10,923 nt of DNA, taken from NCBI GenBank assembly GCA_013362195.1, contig JABFWM010000594.1, positions 1 through 10,923 on the forward strand, given 5' to 3'. The notes under the pieces are model-generated. The model worked only from the letters and a program-made list of their open reading frames with translations. It did not search any database and had not been told where the DNA came from. The translations under genes were made by a program, and so were the position numbers. The stretch is from Acidobacteriota bacterium. GTDB lineage: Bacteria > Acidobacteriota > Vicinamibacteria > Vicinamibacterales > 2-12-FULL-66-21. This document shows, one piece after another, positions 1-5,658 of the stretch (its first letter is position 1; every line of letters starts with the position of its first letter).

Positions 1-9
1 GAGGCACGA

Positions 10-273
10 ATGGCTGATCTCACACGCCGACCCGGGCCGGGCGGCGACCCGATGCAGAGGAACCCCGAAGACAATCCCGCGCAGGCGCGATCCGACGCCA
101 CCGCGGACGAGGTCGGCGATCGCCTCGACCCCGACTTCACCGAACAATCCGACCGCGCGCACGGCCAAGGGTCCGACGCGAACGGCATCCCCGAGTTCGA
201 CGAGGCCGCCGGCGATGATCGCAAGAAGCTGTATCGCGAGAAAGGCGCGAAGATCGTCAGCCGCATCGACTGA
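10..273 (+). CDS. Small hydrophilic hypothetical protein (87 aa)
   Basis: I do not recognise this family. The product is 87 residues, strongly polar and rich in Asp, Glu, Arg, Gly and Pro, with no membrane segment, signal peptide or cysteine. The first 65 or so residues look disordered. The C-terminal part (about residues 69-87, DDRKKLYREKGAKIVSRID) is the only stretch that looks able to form a helix. The ATG is preceded by GAGG at positions 1-4 with a 5-nt spacer, a fair Shine-Dalgarno site, and this supports the start; Met15 is an alternative. The gene converges on ispG, with 41 nt between the two stop codons. The window begins only 9 nt upstream, so its promoter and any operon partner cannot be seen. 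It is probably real because codons, start and stop are coherent, but no function can be given. Confidence 0.55.
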   Translation: MADLTRRPGPGGDPMQRNPEDNPAQARSDATADEVGDRLDPDFTEQSDRAHGQGSDANGIPEFDEAAGDDRKKLYREKGAKIVSRID

Positions 274-314
274 GACGCCAGGTCGACACCCCGGCACGCC
301 CGGCGACGAGTGGA

Positions 315-1565
315 TCAGGGATTGACAGGCAGCGGACGCTTCCTCGCATACGTCCGCGCGACGTAGTCGTCGACCAGCGTCCGGAACGCCTCGGCCAGCT
401 CGTCGTACGTCCCGCGCAGCGTGGTGTAGTGCTGCCCGTCGATGAACACCGGGCAATTCGGCGCTTCACCGGTGCCCGGCAGGCTGATGCCGATGTTGGC
501 CGCCTTCGATTCGCCGGGACCATTGACCACGCAGCCCATGACGGCGAGGGTCATCGTCTCGACGCCCTCGTACGCGGTCTTCCATTCAGGCATGCGCGCG
601 CGGATGTAGTCCTGCGTCCGCTCGGCGAGCTCCTGGAAGGTGCTGCTCGTCGTGCGCCCGCAGCCCGGGCAGGCCGTCACGCTCGGAGAGAACGAGCGCA
701 GTCCGAGCGCCTGCAGGATCTCGCAGGCCGCGTGCACCTCTTCACGTCGATCGCCGCCCGGCCGTGGCGTCAGCGACACGCGAATCGTGTCGCCGATCCC
801 TTCGTGCAGCAGCACGCCGATGGCCGACGCGGACCAGACGAGGCCCTTCATCCCCATGCCGGCTTCCGTCAAGCCGAGGTGCAGCGGCTGATCGGTGCGG
901 CGCGCCAGCTCGCGATAGACGGCAATCAGGTCCCGCGGCCGCGACGTCTTGCACGAGATGATGATCTGATCCTTCCGCAGCCCGGACTCGAGCGCGAGCC
1001 CGGTCGACTGCACCGCCGACAGCACCATGCACTCGTTGATGATGTCCTCGGACGTGTGGCCGAGCGCGCGGTCGGTGTTCTCCTGCATCTTCGCGACGAC
1101 CAGCTCCTGATTCAGCGAACCGCCGTTCACGCCGATGCGCACCGGCTTGTTGCGATCGCGGGCCACTTTGCAGATGGTCGCAAACTGCTCGTCGCGCCGC
1201 TTGCCCGTGCCGACGTTGCCCGGATTGATGCGGTACTTGTCGAGCGCCTCGGCGCAGTCGGGAAAGCGCGTCAACAGCAGATGGCCGTTGTAGTGGAAGT
1301 CGCCAATCAGCGGCGCCGTGACGCCCGCGTCGAGCAGCCGGCGCTTGATTTCAGGGACGGCCGCCGCCGCTTCCGGCACATTCACCGTGACCCGGACCAT
1401 CTCCGAGCCCGCTTCCGCGAGCTCGATGCACTGACGGGCCGTCGCCGCCGCGTCTGCCGTGTCGGTCATCGTCATCGACTGCACGACGACTGGCGCGCCG
1501 CCGCCGACCTGGACAGGGCCGACGCGAACACCGATGGTTTTATGAAGCCGGATACTGCTGGGCAT
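315..1565 (-). CDS. ispG: 4-hydroxy-3-methylbut-2-enyl diphosphate synthase (IspG/GcpE)
   Basis: IspG is a [4Fe-4S] enzyme that reductively converts 2-C-methyl-D-erythritol 2,4-cyclodiphosphate to HMBPP, the penultimate step of the MEP isoprenoid pathway in the cytoplasm. The 416-residue protein has the bacterial two-domain layout: an N-terminal TIM barrel (about 5-280) and a C-terminal cluster domain. The cluster ligands are visible as Cys299 and Cys302 in the CPGCGR motif, Cys345 in GCVVNGPGE, and Glu352, seven residues after the third Cys as in E. coli IspG. Other family hallmarks are VQSMTMTDT near residue 29, RINPGNVG (112-119) and RIGVNGGSLN (143-152). Length is normal for the longer bacterial form. 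The ATG at 1565 gives the expected N-terminus but has no clear Shine-Dalgarno site. The gene appears monocistronic: it converges with the small gene at 10-273 and diverges from the secreted protein at 1814. No key residue is missing. Confidence 0.97.
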   Translation of the reverse strand: MPSSIRLHKTIGVRVGPVQVGGGAPVVVQSMTMTDTADAAATARQCIELAEAGSEMVRVTVNVPEAAAAVPEIKRRLLDAGVTAPLIGDFHYNGHLLLTRFPDCAEALDKYRINPGNVGTGKRRDEQFATICKVARDRNKPVRIGVNGGSLNQELVVAKMQENTDRALGHTSEDIINECMVLSAVQSTGLALESGLRKDQIIISCKTSRPRDLIAVYRELARRTDQPLHLGLTEAGMGMKGLVWSASAIGVLLHEGIGDTIRVSLTPRPGGDRREEVHAACEILQALGLRSFSPSVTACPGCGRTTSSTFQELAERTQDYIRARMPEWKTAYEGVETMTLAVMGCVVNGPGESKAANIGISLPGTGEAPNCPVFIDGQHYTTLRGTYDELAEAFRTLVDDYVARTYARKRPLPVNP

Positions 1566-1582
1566 GTAGTGCTTACCGGACG

Positions 1583-1588
1583 ATCATA
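1583..1588 (-). promoter_or_regulatory. ispG: Possible -10 box for ispG
   Basis: The minus strand reads TATGAT here, one mismatch from the TATAAT consensus, in an AT-richer patch 17 nt before the ispG start codon. No convincing -35 hexamer lies 15-19 bp upstream; the nearest candidate (CTGACA, 1615-1620) is 26 bp away. Such a site would give a leader of only about ten bases, which would fit the lack of a Shine-Dalgarno site. The call rests on position and one hexamer only. Confidence 0.25.
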
Positions 1589-1797
1589 CCATCGCGCCGG
1601 GCCCGCGCCGCCGCTGTCAGACTGGACGTAACCGCCGCGCGTCAAAAGACTTGCGCCACTCGATGCGGTCGAAATCCGCCGCCCGATGGAGGGCGTGTCT
1701 TTTGCACCCGATATCGTGATTGCCAGCCGTCCTGAGAACGCTGCCCGCGCGCGGACGATCTTCGATCCGCGGCCGCGGCCGCGTTTCAGACGCGCAC

Positions 1798-1806
1798 AAG
1801 GAGGGG
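1798..1806 (+). promoter_or_regulatory. Strong ribosome binding site that fixes a GTG start
   Basis: The sequence AAGGAGGGG is close to a full anti-Shine-Dalgarno match. The GGAGG core ends 9 nt before the GTG at 1814. This selects GTG 1814 as the start over later in-frame ATG codons (Met4-Met6), and it places the two lysines of the signal peptide correctly at residues 2-3. Confidence 0.75.
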
Positions 1807-1813
1807 ATAGGAC

Positions 1814-2821
1814 GTGAAGAAGATGATGATGCTGATGCTGGTGCTGATGCTCGCGGTCCCCGCCGCGGCGCAGTCCGGCTCCGGCGCACAGTCGGCCGTC
1901 ACCACATCGGATATCCAACGGCTGCAGGATCAGGTCTACGACACGAGCAACGAGATCGCCCGCATGCGGGGCGGCGATCGCGATCGCCTGCAGTCGCAGC
2001 TCGACGACGTTCGCGACGAGGTCGTCTACCTCCGGGTCAAGATGCGCAAGGAAGGCTCCGTGAGCCGCGCGGATTACAACGACCTCCGGGATCGTGTTCA
2101 GTCGATCCGCAACGAAGCGCGCGGCGACGCCAGCGCGTCGAGGCAGGGGAGTTCGACGTGGGGCACGTCCGGCACCGGCAGCGGATCGGGTGATCGCAGC
2201 GGCTACGGCGCCGGCTCGGCGTCTGGCACGGGCAGCTCTGGCAGTGGCGGCTCCGGCGGATCCCGCGAAGGCACCTACGGCGGCACGAGGGATCAGAATC
2301 CACCGCGGAACACCACGACGCGTCGCGGCGAGGTGCCGGCGGGGCAGGAGATCGACGTCCGGCTCGAACGTGAGCTGAGCTCCAACACGGCGCAGGTCGA
2401 AGATCGGTTCACCGCGACGACGGTCGTGGATCTCGAACAGGGCAACGAAGTGCTGATTCCCGCGGGGTCAACGGTCCGTGGCGTCGTCAGCTCGGTGACC
2501 AACGCGTCGCGCACCCAGCGCAAGGGCAGCATGACGGTCTCGTTCGACCAGATCACCGTGCGGGGACGCAACTATCCCATGCGCGGCACGGTGACGCAGG
2601 CGCTCGAGAGCGAAGGCATCAAGGGCGAAGTCGGCAAGATCGGCGCGGGCGCGGGCGTCGGCGCCGTCATCGGCGGCATTCTCGGCGGCGTGAAAGGTGC
2701 GCTGCTCGGCGTCCTGATCGGCGGCGGCGGCACGATCGCGGCCACCGAAGGCAAGGACGTCACCCTGCCGCCCGGGACGGTGCTGCGCGTCCGGTTCGAA
2801 GATCCGGTTGCCGTCCGGTAA
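1814..2821 (+). CDS. Secreted coiled-coil / Gly-Ser linker / glycine-zipper protein
   Basis: The 335-residue protein starts with a clear Sec signal peptide: KK, a Met/Leu-rich core (residues 4-14) and VPAAA before a probable cleavage after Ala19. The mature protein has no lipobox Cys. Residues 30-105 are heptad-like and charged (RLQDQVYDTSNEIARMRG and onward), so probably a coiled coil. Residues 106-157 are a Gly/Ser-rich linker. Residues about 170-265 look like a beta-rich domain (VPAGQEIDVRLERELS, VLIPAGSTVRGVVSSV). Residues 276-306 form a glycine zipper (GAGAGVGAVIGGILGG, then LLGVLIGGGG), and a final beta strand follows (LPPGTVLRVRFEDPVAV). Similar PAGT/glycine-zipper tails occur in periplasmic or envelope proteins of Acidobacteria as I recall, but the function is unknown. 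The zipper could insert in or associate with a membrane. It converges on hemL with only a 6-nt gap. Confidence 0.85.
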   Translation: MKKMMMLMLVLMLAVPAAAQSGSGAQSAVTTSDIQRLQDQVYDTSNEIARMRGGDRDRLQSQLDDVRDEVVYLRVKMRKEGSVSRADYNDLRDRVQSIRNEARGDASASRQGSSTWGTSGTGSGSGDRSGYGAGSASGTGSSGSGGSGGSREGTYGGTRDQNPPRNTTTRRGEVPAGQEIDVRLERELSSNTAQVEDRFTATTVVDLEQGNEVLIPAGSTVRGVVSSVTNASRTQRKGSMTVSFDQITVRGRNYPMRGTVTQALESEGIKGEVGKIGAGAGVGAVIGGILGGVKGALLGVLIGGGGTIAATEGKDVTLPPGTVLRVRFEDPVAVR

Positions 2822-2827
2822 CCTCGA

Positions 2828-4135
2828 TCAGGAGGCGGCCACGTCGCGCATGGCGGCGTGCGCCGCCTTGATTGTCGCGTCGACGTCACGCTCCGCGTGG
2901 GCGCCCGAGAGAAACCACGCCTCGAATTGCGAGGGCGGCGGATAGATCCCACGCGCGAGCATCCCGCGAAAGAACGTCCCGTACGCGCGTGTGTCGGCCG
3001 CCAGCGCTGATTGATAGTCGCGCACCGGCTGACTGGTGAAGAAGGGCGTCACGAGCGATCCGAACGCGTTCACCTGCAGCGGCACGTTCGCCGCGCGCGC
3101 GGCATCCGCCAGCCCCGACGCGAGGCGCGCTCCGAGCTTCGCCAGCCGCCGGTACAGCTTCGGCGAGAGTTCCATGACGCACCACAACCCCGCCGTCATC
3201 GCGAGCGGGTTCCCCGACAGCGTGCCCGCCTGATACACCGGGCCGGCCGGCGCGACGAGCTCCATCAGGTCCGCGCGGCCGCCGTACGCACCCACCGGCA
3301 GTCCGCCGCCGATGATCTTCCCCAGGCAGGTGAGATCCGGCCGGACGCCGAACACCTGCTGTGCGCCGCCCGAGGCCGCGCGGAAGCCGGAGATGACCTC
3401 GTCGAAGACGAGCAGCATCTGTTCGCGATCGCAGATCTCGCGGAGGCCCTGGAGGAATCCGTCGCGCGGCGGCACCAGGCCCATGTTGCCGGCGATCGGT
3501 TCGACGATGATCGCCGCCACCTGGCCACGGTTCGCGCTCACGACGCGTTCGACCGACTCGAGATCGTTGTATCGGGCGAGCAGCGTGTCGGCGGCGGCCG
3601 CGGCCGGCACGCCCGGACTCGTCGGAACGCCCAGCGTCATCGCGCCCGAGCCGGCCTGCACGAGAAAGGCATCCGCGTGGCCGTGATAGCACCCTTCGAA
3701 CTTGACGATGCGATCGCGCCTGGTGGCGGCACGCGCGACGCGCACGGCGCTCATTGCCGCTTCCGTGCCCGAGCTGACGAAGCGCACGCGCTCCATCGAC
3801 GGCATCAGCATCGCGACACGATGCGCGAGGCGGGTTTCGAGCTCCGTTGGCGCGCCGAAGCTGGTGCCGCGCCTGGCGGCCTCCGCGAGCGCCTTGATCA
3901 GCCCTTTCGGTGCGTGCCCGTGGATGAGCGGCCCCCACGACATGACGTAATCGACATAGACGTGCCCATCCGCGTCCTCGATGCGCGCGCCGGCCGCGCG
4001 CGCGATGAAGAGCGGCGTGCCGCCGACCGATCGAAAGGCGCGGACCGGGCTGTCGACGCCGCCGGGAAGGATGCGGGCCGCGTGCGCGAACAGCCGTTCG
4101 GACTGGGTATATCTGCTCCGTGTCGTGCGGGCCAT
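2828..4135 (-). CDS. hemL: Glutamate-1-semialdehyde 2,1-aminomutase (HemL)
   Basis: HemL is a PLP enzyme that isomerises glutamate-1-semialdehyde to 5-aminolevulinate, so this organism makes tetrapyrroles by the C5 (glutamyl-tRNA) route. The 435-residue length matches the family. Visible hallmarks are the N-terminal PGGVDSPVRAF (24-34), the phosphate-binding SSGTEA (121-126), YHGHADAFLV (150-159), the PLP-ring aspartate Asp245 in FDEVISGFR, and the Schiff-base Lys273 in LGKIIGGGLPVGAYGG. The C-terminal GIYPPPSQFEAWFLS motif is also typical. The ATG at 4135 gives the expected start; no strong Shine-Dalgarno site precedes it. The short patch CATGATATC, 9-17 nt upstream of the ATG, is AT-rich and might hold a -10 box. 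The gene follows the end of the regulator operon on the same strand after 110 nt, and it is separated by several genes from hemB and cobA-hemD. Confidence 0.97.
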   Translation of the reverse strand: MARTTRSRYTQSERLFAHAARILPGGVDSPVRAFRSVGGTPLFIARAAGARIEDADGHVYVDYVMSWGPLIHGHAPKGLIKALAEAARRGTSFGAPTELETRLAHRVAMLMPSMERVRFVSSGTEAAMSAVRVARAATRRDRIVKFEGCYHGHADAFLVQAGSGAMTLGVPTSPGVPAAAAADTLLARYNDLESVERVVSANRGQVAAIIVEPIAGNMGLVPPRDGFLQGLREICDREQMLLVFDEVISGFRAASGGAQQVFGVRPDLTCLGKIIGGGLPVGAYGGRADLMELVAPAGPVYQAGTLSGNPLAMTAGLWCVMELSPKLYRRLAKLGARLASGLADAARAANVPLQVNAFGSLVTPFFTSQPVRDYQSALAADTRAYGTFFRGMLARGIYPPPSQFEAWFLSGAHAERDVDATIKAAHAAMRDVAAS

Positions 4136-4166
4136 CCGACGACGATATCATGCGCCCCGTACTCGA

Positions 4167-4190
4167 CTGACGCCCCGCCGCACGCGTCAG
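4167..4190 (-). terminator. Inverted repeat between the regulator operon and hemL
   Basis: Perfect 7-bp arms CTGACGC (4167-4173) and GCGTCAG (4184-4190) flank a 10-nt GC-rich loop. The site lies 56 nt past the stop of the SnoaL-like gene and 31 nt before the hemL start on the same strand, so it could end the upstream operon or be an operator for hemL. There is no T-run after it, so intrinsic termination is uncertain. A smaller stem, GCCCG/CGGGC, is at 4202-4215. Confidence 0.3.
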
Positions 4191-4245
4191 CGCCGAGCGG
4201 AGCCCGTCCGCGGGCGGCGGTGTCCAGGCGCCCGCGTCCCGATCG

Positions 4246-4653
4246 TCACGCCGGCTGCTCGTTCATCTCGAGCATCGCCCGCCAGACCGCGATCCATTCG
4301 GCGCCGCTGCGTTGGAAGATCCACAGGTCGCGGCCGGTCGCACGATACCGCTCGCCCAGCCGCTCGTACACCATCTCGTAGCGGAAGGTCACGGCTGCCG
4401 TGCTGCCGACGACATCCACCTCATGATCGAGCTCGCGGAAATCGGCGATGCGCGCCGAGGTGCAGAAGTCCCGGAACCCCGCGAGACACGCGTCGCGCCC
4501 GTACCCGCGCGCCGCGAAGCCGGGCACGACAACGACGATGTCCTCGTGCACGAGCTTTGTCAGATCGTCCACGCGCCCATCGAGCCACGCCTGATTGATG
4601 CGGCGCATCGCCGCCGTCACCGGCTCGCGTTCGGAGTCGCGCTCGTCTGCCAT
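4246..4653 (-). CDS. SnoaL-like / NTF2-fold protein (DUF4440-type)
   Basis: The product is 135 residues, the usual size of a single NTF2-like cone domain. The pattern fits SnoaL/DUF4440 proteins: an N-terminal helix with INQAWLDGRVDDLTKLVHEDIVVVVPG (residues about 19-45), the RGYGRDACLAGFRDF segment, then antiparallel strands ending in YRATGRDLWIFQRSGAEWIAVWRAMLEM. Members are small-molecule-binding proteins or enzymes with varied or unknown substrates, so no reaction is assigned. The reading frame stays open upstream to 5007, but that part overlaps the preceding gene in another frame and looks like a shadow. ATG 4653 is chosen because GGAG lies 6 nt before it and the family N-terminus starts there. 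It is the last gene of a four-gene same-strand run, 13 nt after the preceding stop. Confidence 0.8.
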   Translation of the reverse strand: MADERDSEREPVTAAMRRINQAWLDGRVDDLTKLVHEDIVVVVPGFAARGYGRDACLAGFRDFCTSARIADFRELDHEVDVVGSTAAVTFRYEMVYERLGERYRATGRDLWIFQRSGAEWIAVWRAMLEMNEQPA

Positions 4654-4659
4654 GGCCTT

Positions 4660-4663
4660 CTCC
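4660..4663 (-). promoter_or_regulatory. Ribosome binding site deciding the SnoaL-like start
   Basis: The minus strand reads GGAG here with a 6-nt spacer to ATG 4653. It supports starting at 4653 rather than at the far upstream in-frame ATG at 5007. Confidence 0.6.
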
Positions 4664-4666
4664 GCC

Positions 4667-5116
4667 TCAGGCACCGGTGGTCCCGACCACCGGGTACGCG
4701 GCGAGCACCCGTTCGAGCGACGCCCTCGTCTCGCGCAGCGACGGCTCGTCGATGTCGAACGCGAAGCGCAAGCGATTATCCGCGTCCGCCGTATCGACGG
4801 CGTCGCCGGTGACACGCAGCCGTCCCGCGGCATCTCGCGCCACCGCCAGCGCGAGCGAGCCTTCAGCGGGGGTGAAGTTCGCGGCACCGTTGGTGCCGTC
4901 CTCGAGCGCGGCCACGTCGTCGAGAAACGCGCTGAGGTCGTCGGCGCGGACGTCGACCTGCAGCGCCCCGCGGAACGCCCCGGCGGCGACGCCGACGTCG
5001 CATTCAATCCAGTTCGCGTCCTGATGATCGAACAGGCCCGGATGCCGGCGTCCGACCGGACGAATCAGAACGTGCCCGGCGTCTGCCATGCCGATGAGGA
5101 TTTCTGTGCTGGCCAC
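4667..5116 (-). CDS. Hypothetical protein, possibly WapI/DUF6228-like (149 aa)
   Basis: This is a 149-residue acidic, cytoplasmic-looking protein with no signal peptide or membrane segment. The visible pattern is an N-terminal strand-rich part (DANWIECDVGVAAGAFRGALQVDVRADDL), a helix (LSAFLDDVAALED), two strands (LALAVARDAAGRLRVTGDAV), an RLRFAFDID strand and a final helix (SLRETRASLERVLAAY). The layout, with a helix that begins DLSAFLDDVAALE and a late RLRF-F-D element, recalls small proteins of the WapI-immunity/DUF6228 type, but this is an impression only. Two tandem GTG codons (5119 and 5116) can start it. GTG 5116 sits 6 nt after AGGAG and is preferred; 5119 would leave only 3 nt. ATG 5089 lacks a ribosome binding site. 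It is third in the regulator operon, between the NUDIX gene and the SnoaL-like gene. Confidence 0.75.
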   Translation of the reverse strand: MASTEILIGMADAGHVLIRPVGRRHPGLFDHQDANWIECDVGVAAGAFRGALQVDVRADDLSAFLDDVAALEDGTNGAANFTPAEGSLALAVARDAAGRLRVTGDAVDTADADNRLRFAFDIDEPSLRETRASLERVLAAYPVVGTTGA

Positions 5117-5122
5117 CACGCG

Positions 5123-5127
5123 CTCCT
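5123..5127 (-). promoter_or_regulatory. Ribosome binding site before tandem GTG starts
   Basis: AGGAG on the minus strand lies 3 nt before GTG 5119 and 6 nt before GTG 5116. The spacing favours the second GTG. The site falls in the 24-nt gap after the NUDIX stop codon. Confidence 0.6.
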
Positions 5128-5140
5128 GCCTGAATATTAC

Positions 5141-5641
5141 TCAACCATTGCGATGCCGCGCCGGCGCGCGAAATGCTGGCGATGGATCGTCGCGAAATAC
5201 CGCCGAAAGGACTTCGGGGAGCCACGCCGCGGTGCGCATCTCTGTCGCCTCCCGCTCGGTGACGAATCGCAACTCGAGCAGCTCGGACGGATCGGGCCGC
5301 GCGTCGCCGCCGGCCCGGCGCGCTTCGAACACCGACGCCACGTAGGACGTGCGGTGTCCGTTGCGATACGTGACGATGTACTCGGGCCCGCCGAACACGC
5401 CGACCAGGCGGGTGAGGCGGACCAGCAGGCCTGTTTCTTCGAACATTTCGCGAACGGCCGCGTCCGCGGGCGTTTCAGCGGGCTCGATCGCTCCGCCCGG
5501 CAGCACCCACACGTCGCCCTCGACGTGCCGCGCGAGCAGCACGCGGCCCTCGTCGTCGCGCAGCGCGATCGCCACCGACGGGATCTGGAGCAGTTCGTCG
5601 CCGCCGACGATGTCGCGGAGGTGCCGGACGTATTCAGGCAT
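5141..5641 (-). CDS. NUDIX hydrolase
   Basis: NUDIX enzymes hydrolyse nucleoside diphosphates linked to another moiety, using Mg2+ or Mn2+. This 166-residue protein has a complete Nudix box at residues 50-72 that fits Gx5Ex7REUxEExGU exactly: Gly50, Glu56, Arg64-Glu65, Glu68-Glu69, Gly71 and Leu72. It is preceded by the usual strands IPSVAIALRDDEGRVLLARHV and VWVLPGGAIEP. The N-terminal leader (YVRHLRDIVGGDELLQIPS) is common in stand-alone bacterial NUDIX proteins. The substrate cannot be told from the sequence. The C-terminal tail (about 145-166) is polar and probably flexible. ATG 5641 lies 17 nt after the response regulator stop, with no clear Shine-Dalgarno site, so translation may depend on coupling to the regulator. 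It is second in the four-gene run. Confidence 0.93.
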   Translation of the reverse strand: MPEYVRHLRDIVGGDELLQIPSVAIALRDDEGRVLLARHVEGDVWVLPGGAIEPAETPADAAVREMFEETGLLVRLTRLVGVFGGPEYIVTYRNGHRTSYVASVFEARRAGGDARPDPSELLELRFVTEREATEMRTAAWLPEVLSAVFRDDPSPAFRAPARHRNG

Positions 5642-5658
5642 CGGGTCTGATCGTCAAA

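Noticed and set aside
274..314. Terminator between the small gene and ispG
   Set aside because: The 41-nt gap has no convincing stem; only short GC matches.
429..1631. 400-residue open frame on the plus strand opposite ispG
   Set aside because: It is Arg/His/Ala-rich with no domain and lies antisense to an unambiguous ispG; it is a by-product of G+C-rich codon use. The same holds for the long antisense frames at 3011-4381 and 5947-7086.
1768..1783. 16-bp perfect palindrome CGCGGCCGCGGCCGCG upstream of the secreted protein
   Set aside because: It is made only of G and C in a CG-rich run, so self-complementarity is easily reached by chance; no second copy was noticed in the window.
1566..1813. 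Small RNA or extra gene in the 248-bp gap upstream of the secreted protein
   Set aside because: Beyond the possible ispG -10 box and the ribosome binding site at 1798-1806 I see no coherent frame, strong stem or clear promoter pair.
4654..5007. N-terminal extension of the SnoaL-like gene to ATG 5007
   Set aside because: The added part is Arg/Ser/Thr-rich, overlaps the upstream gene in another frame, and ATG 4653 has a good ribosome binding site.
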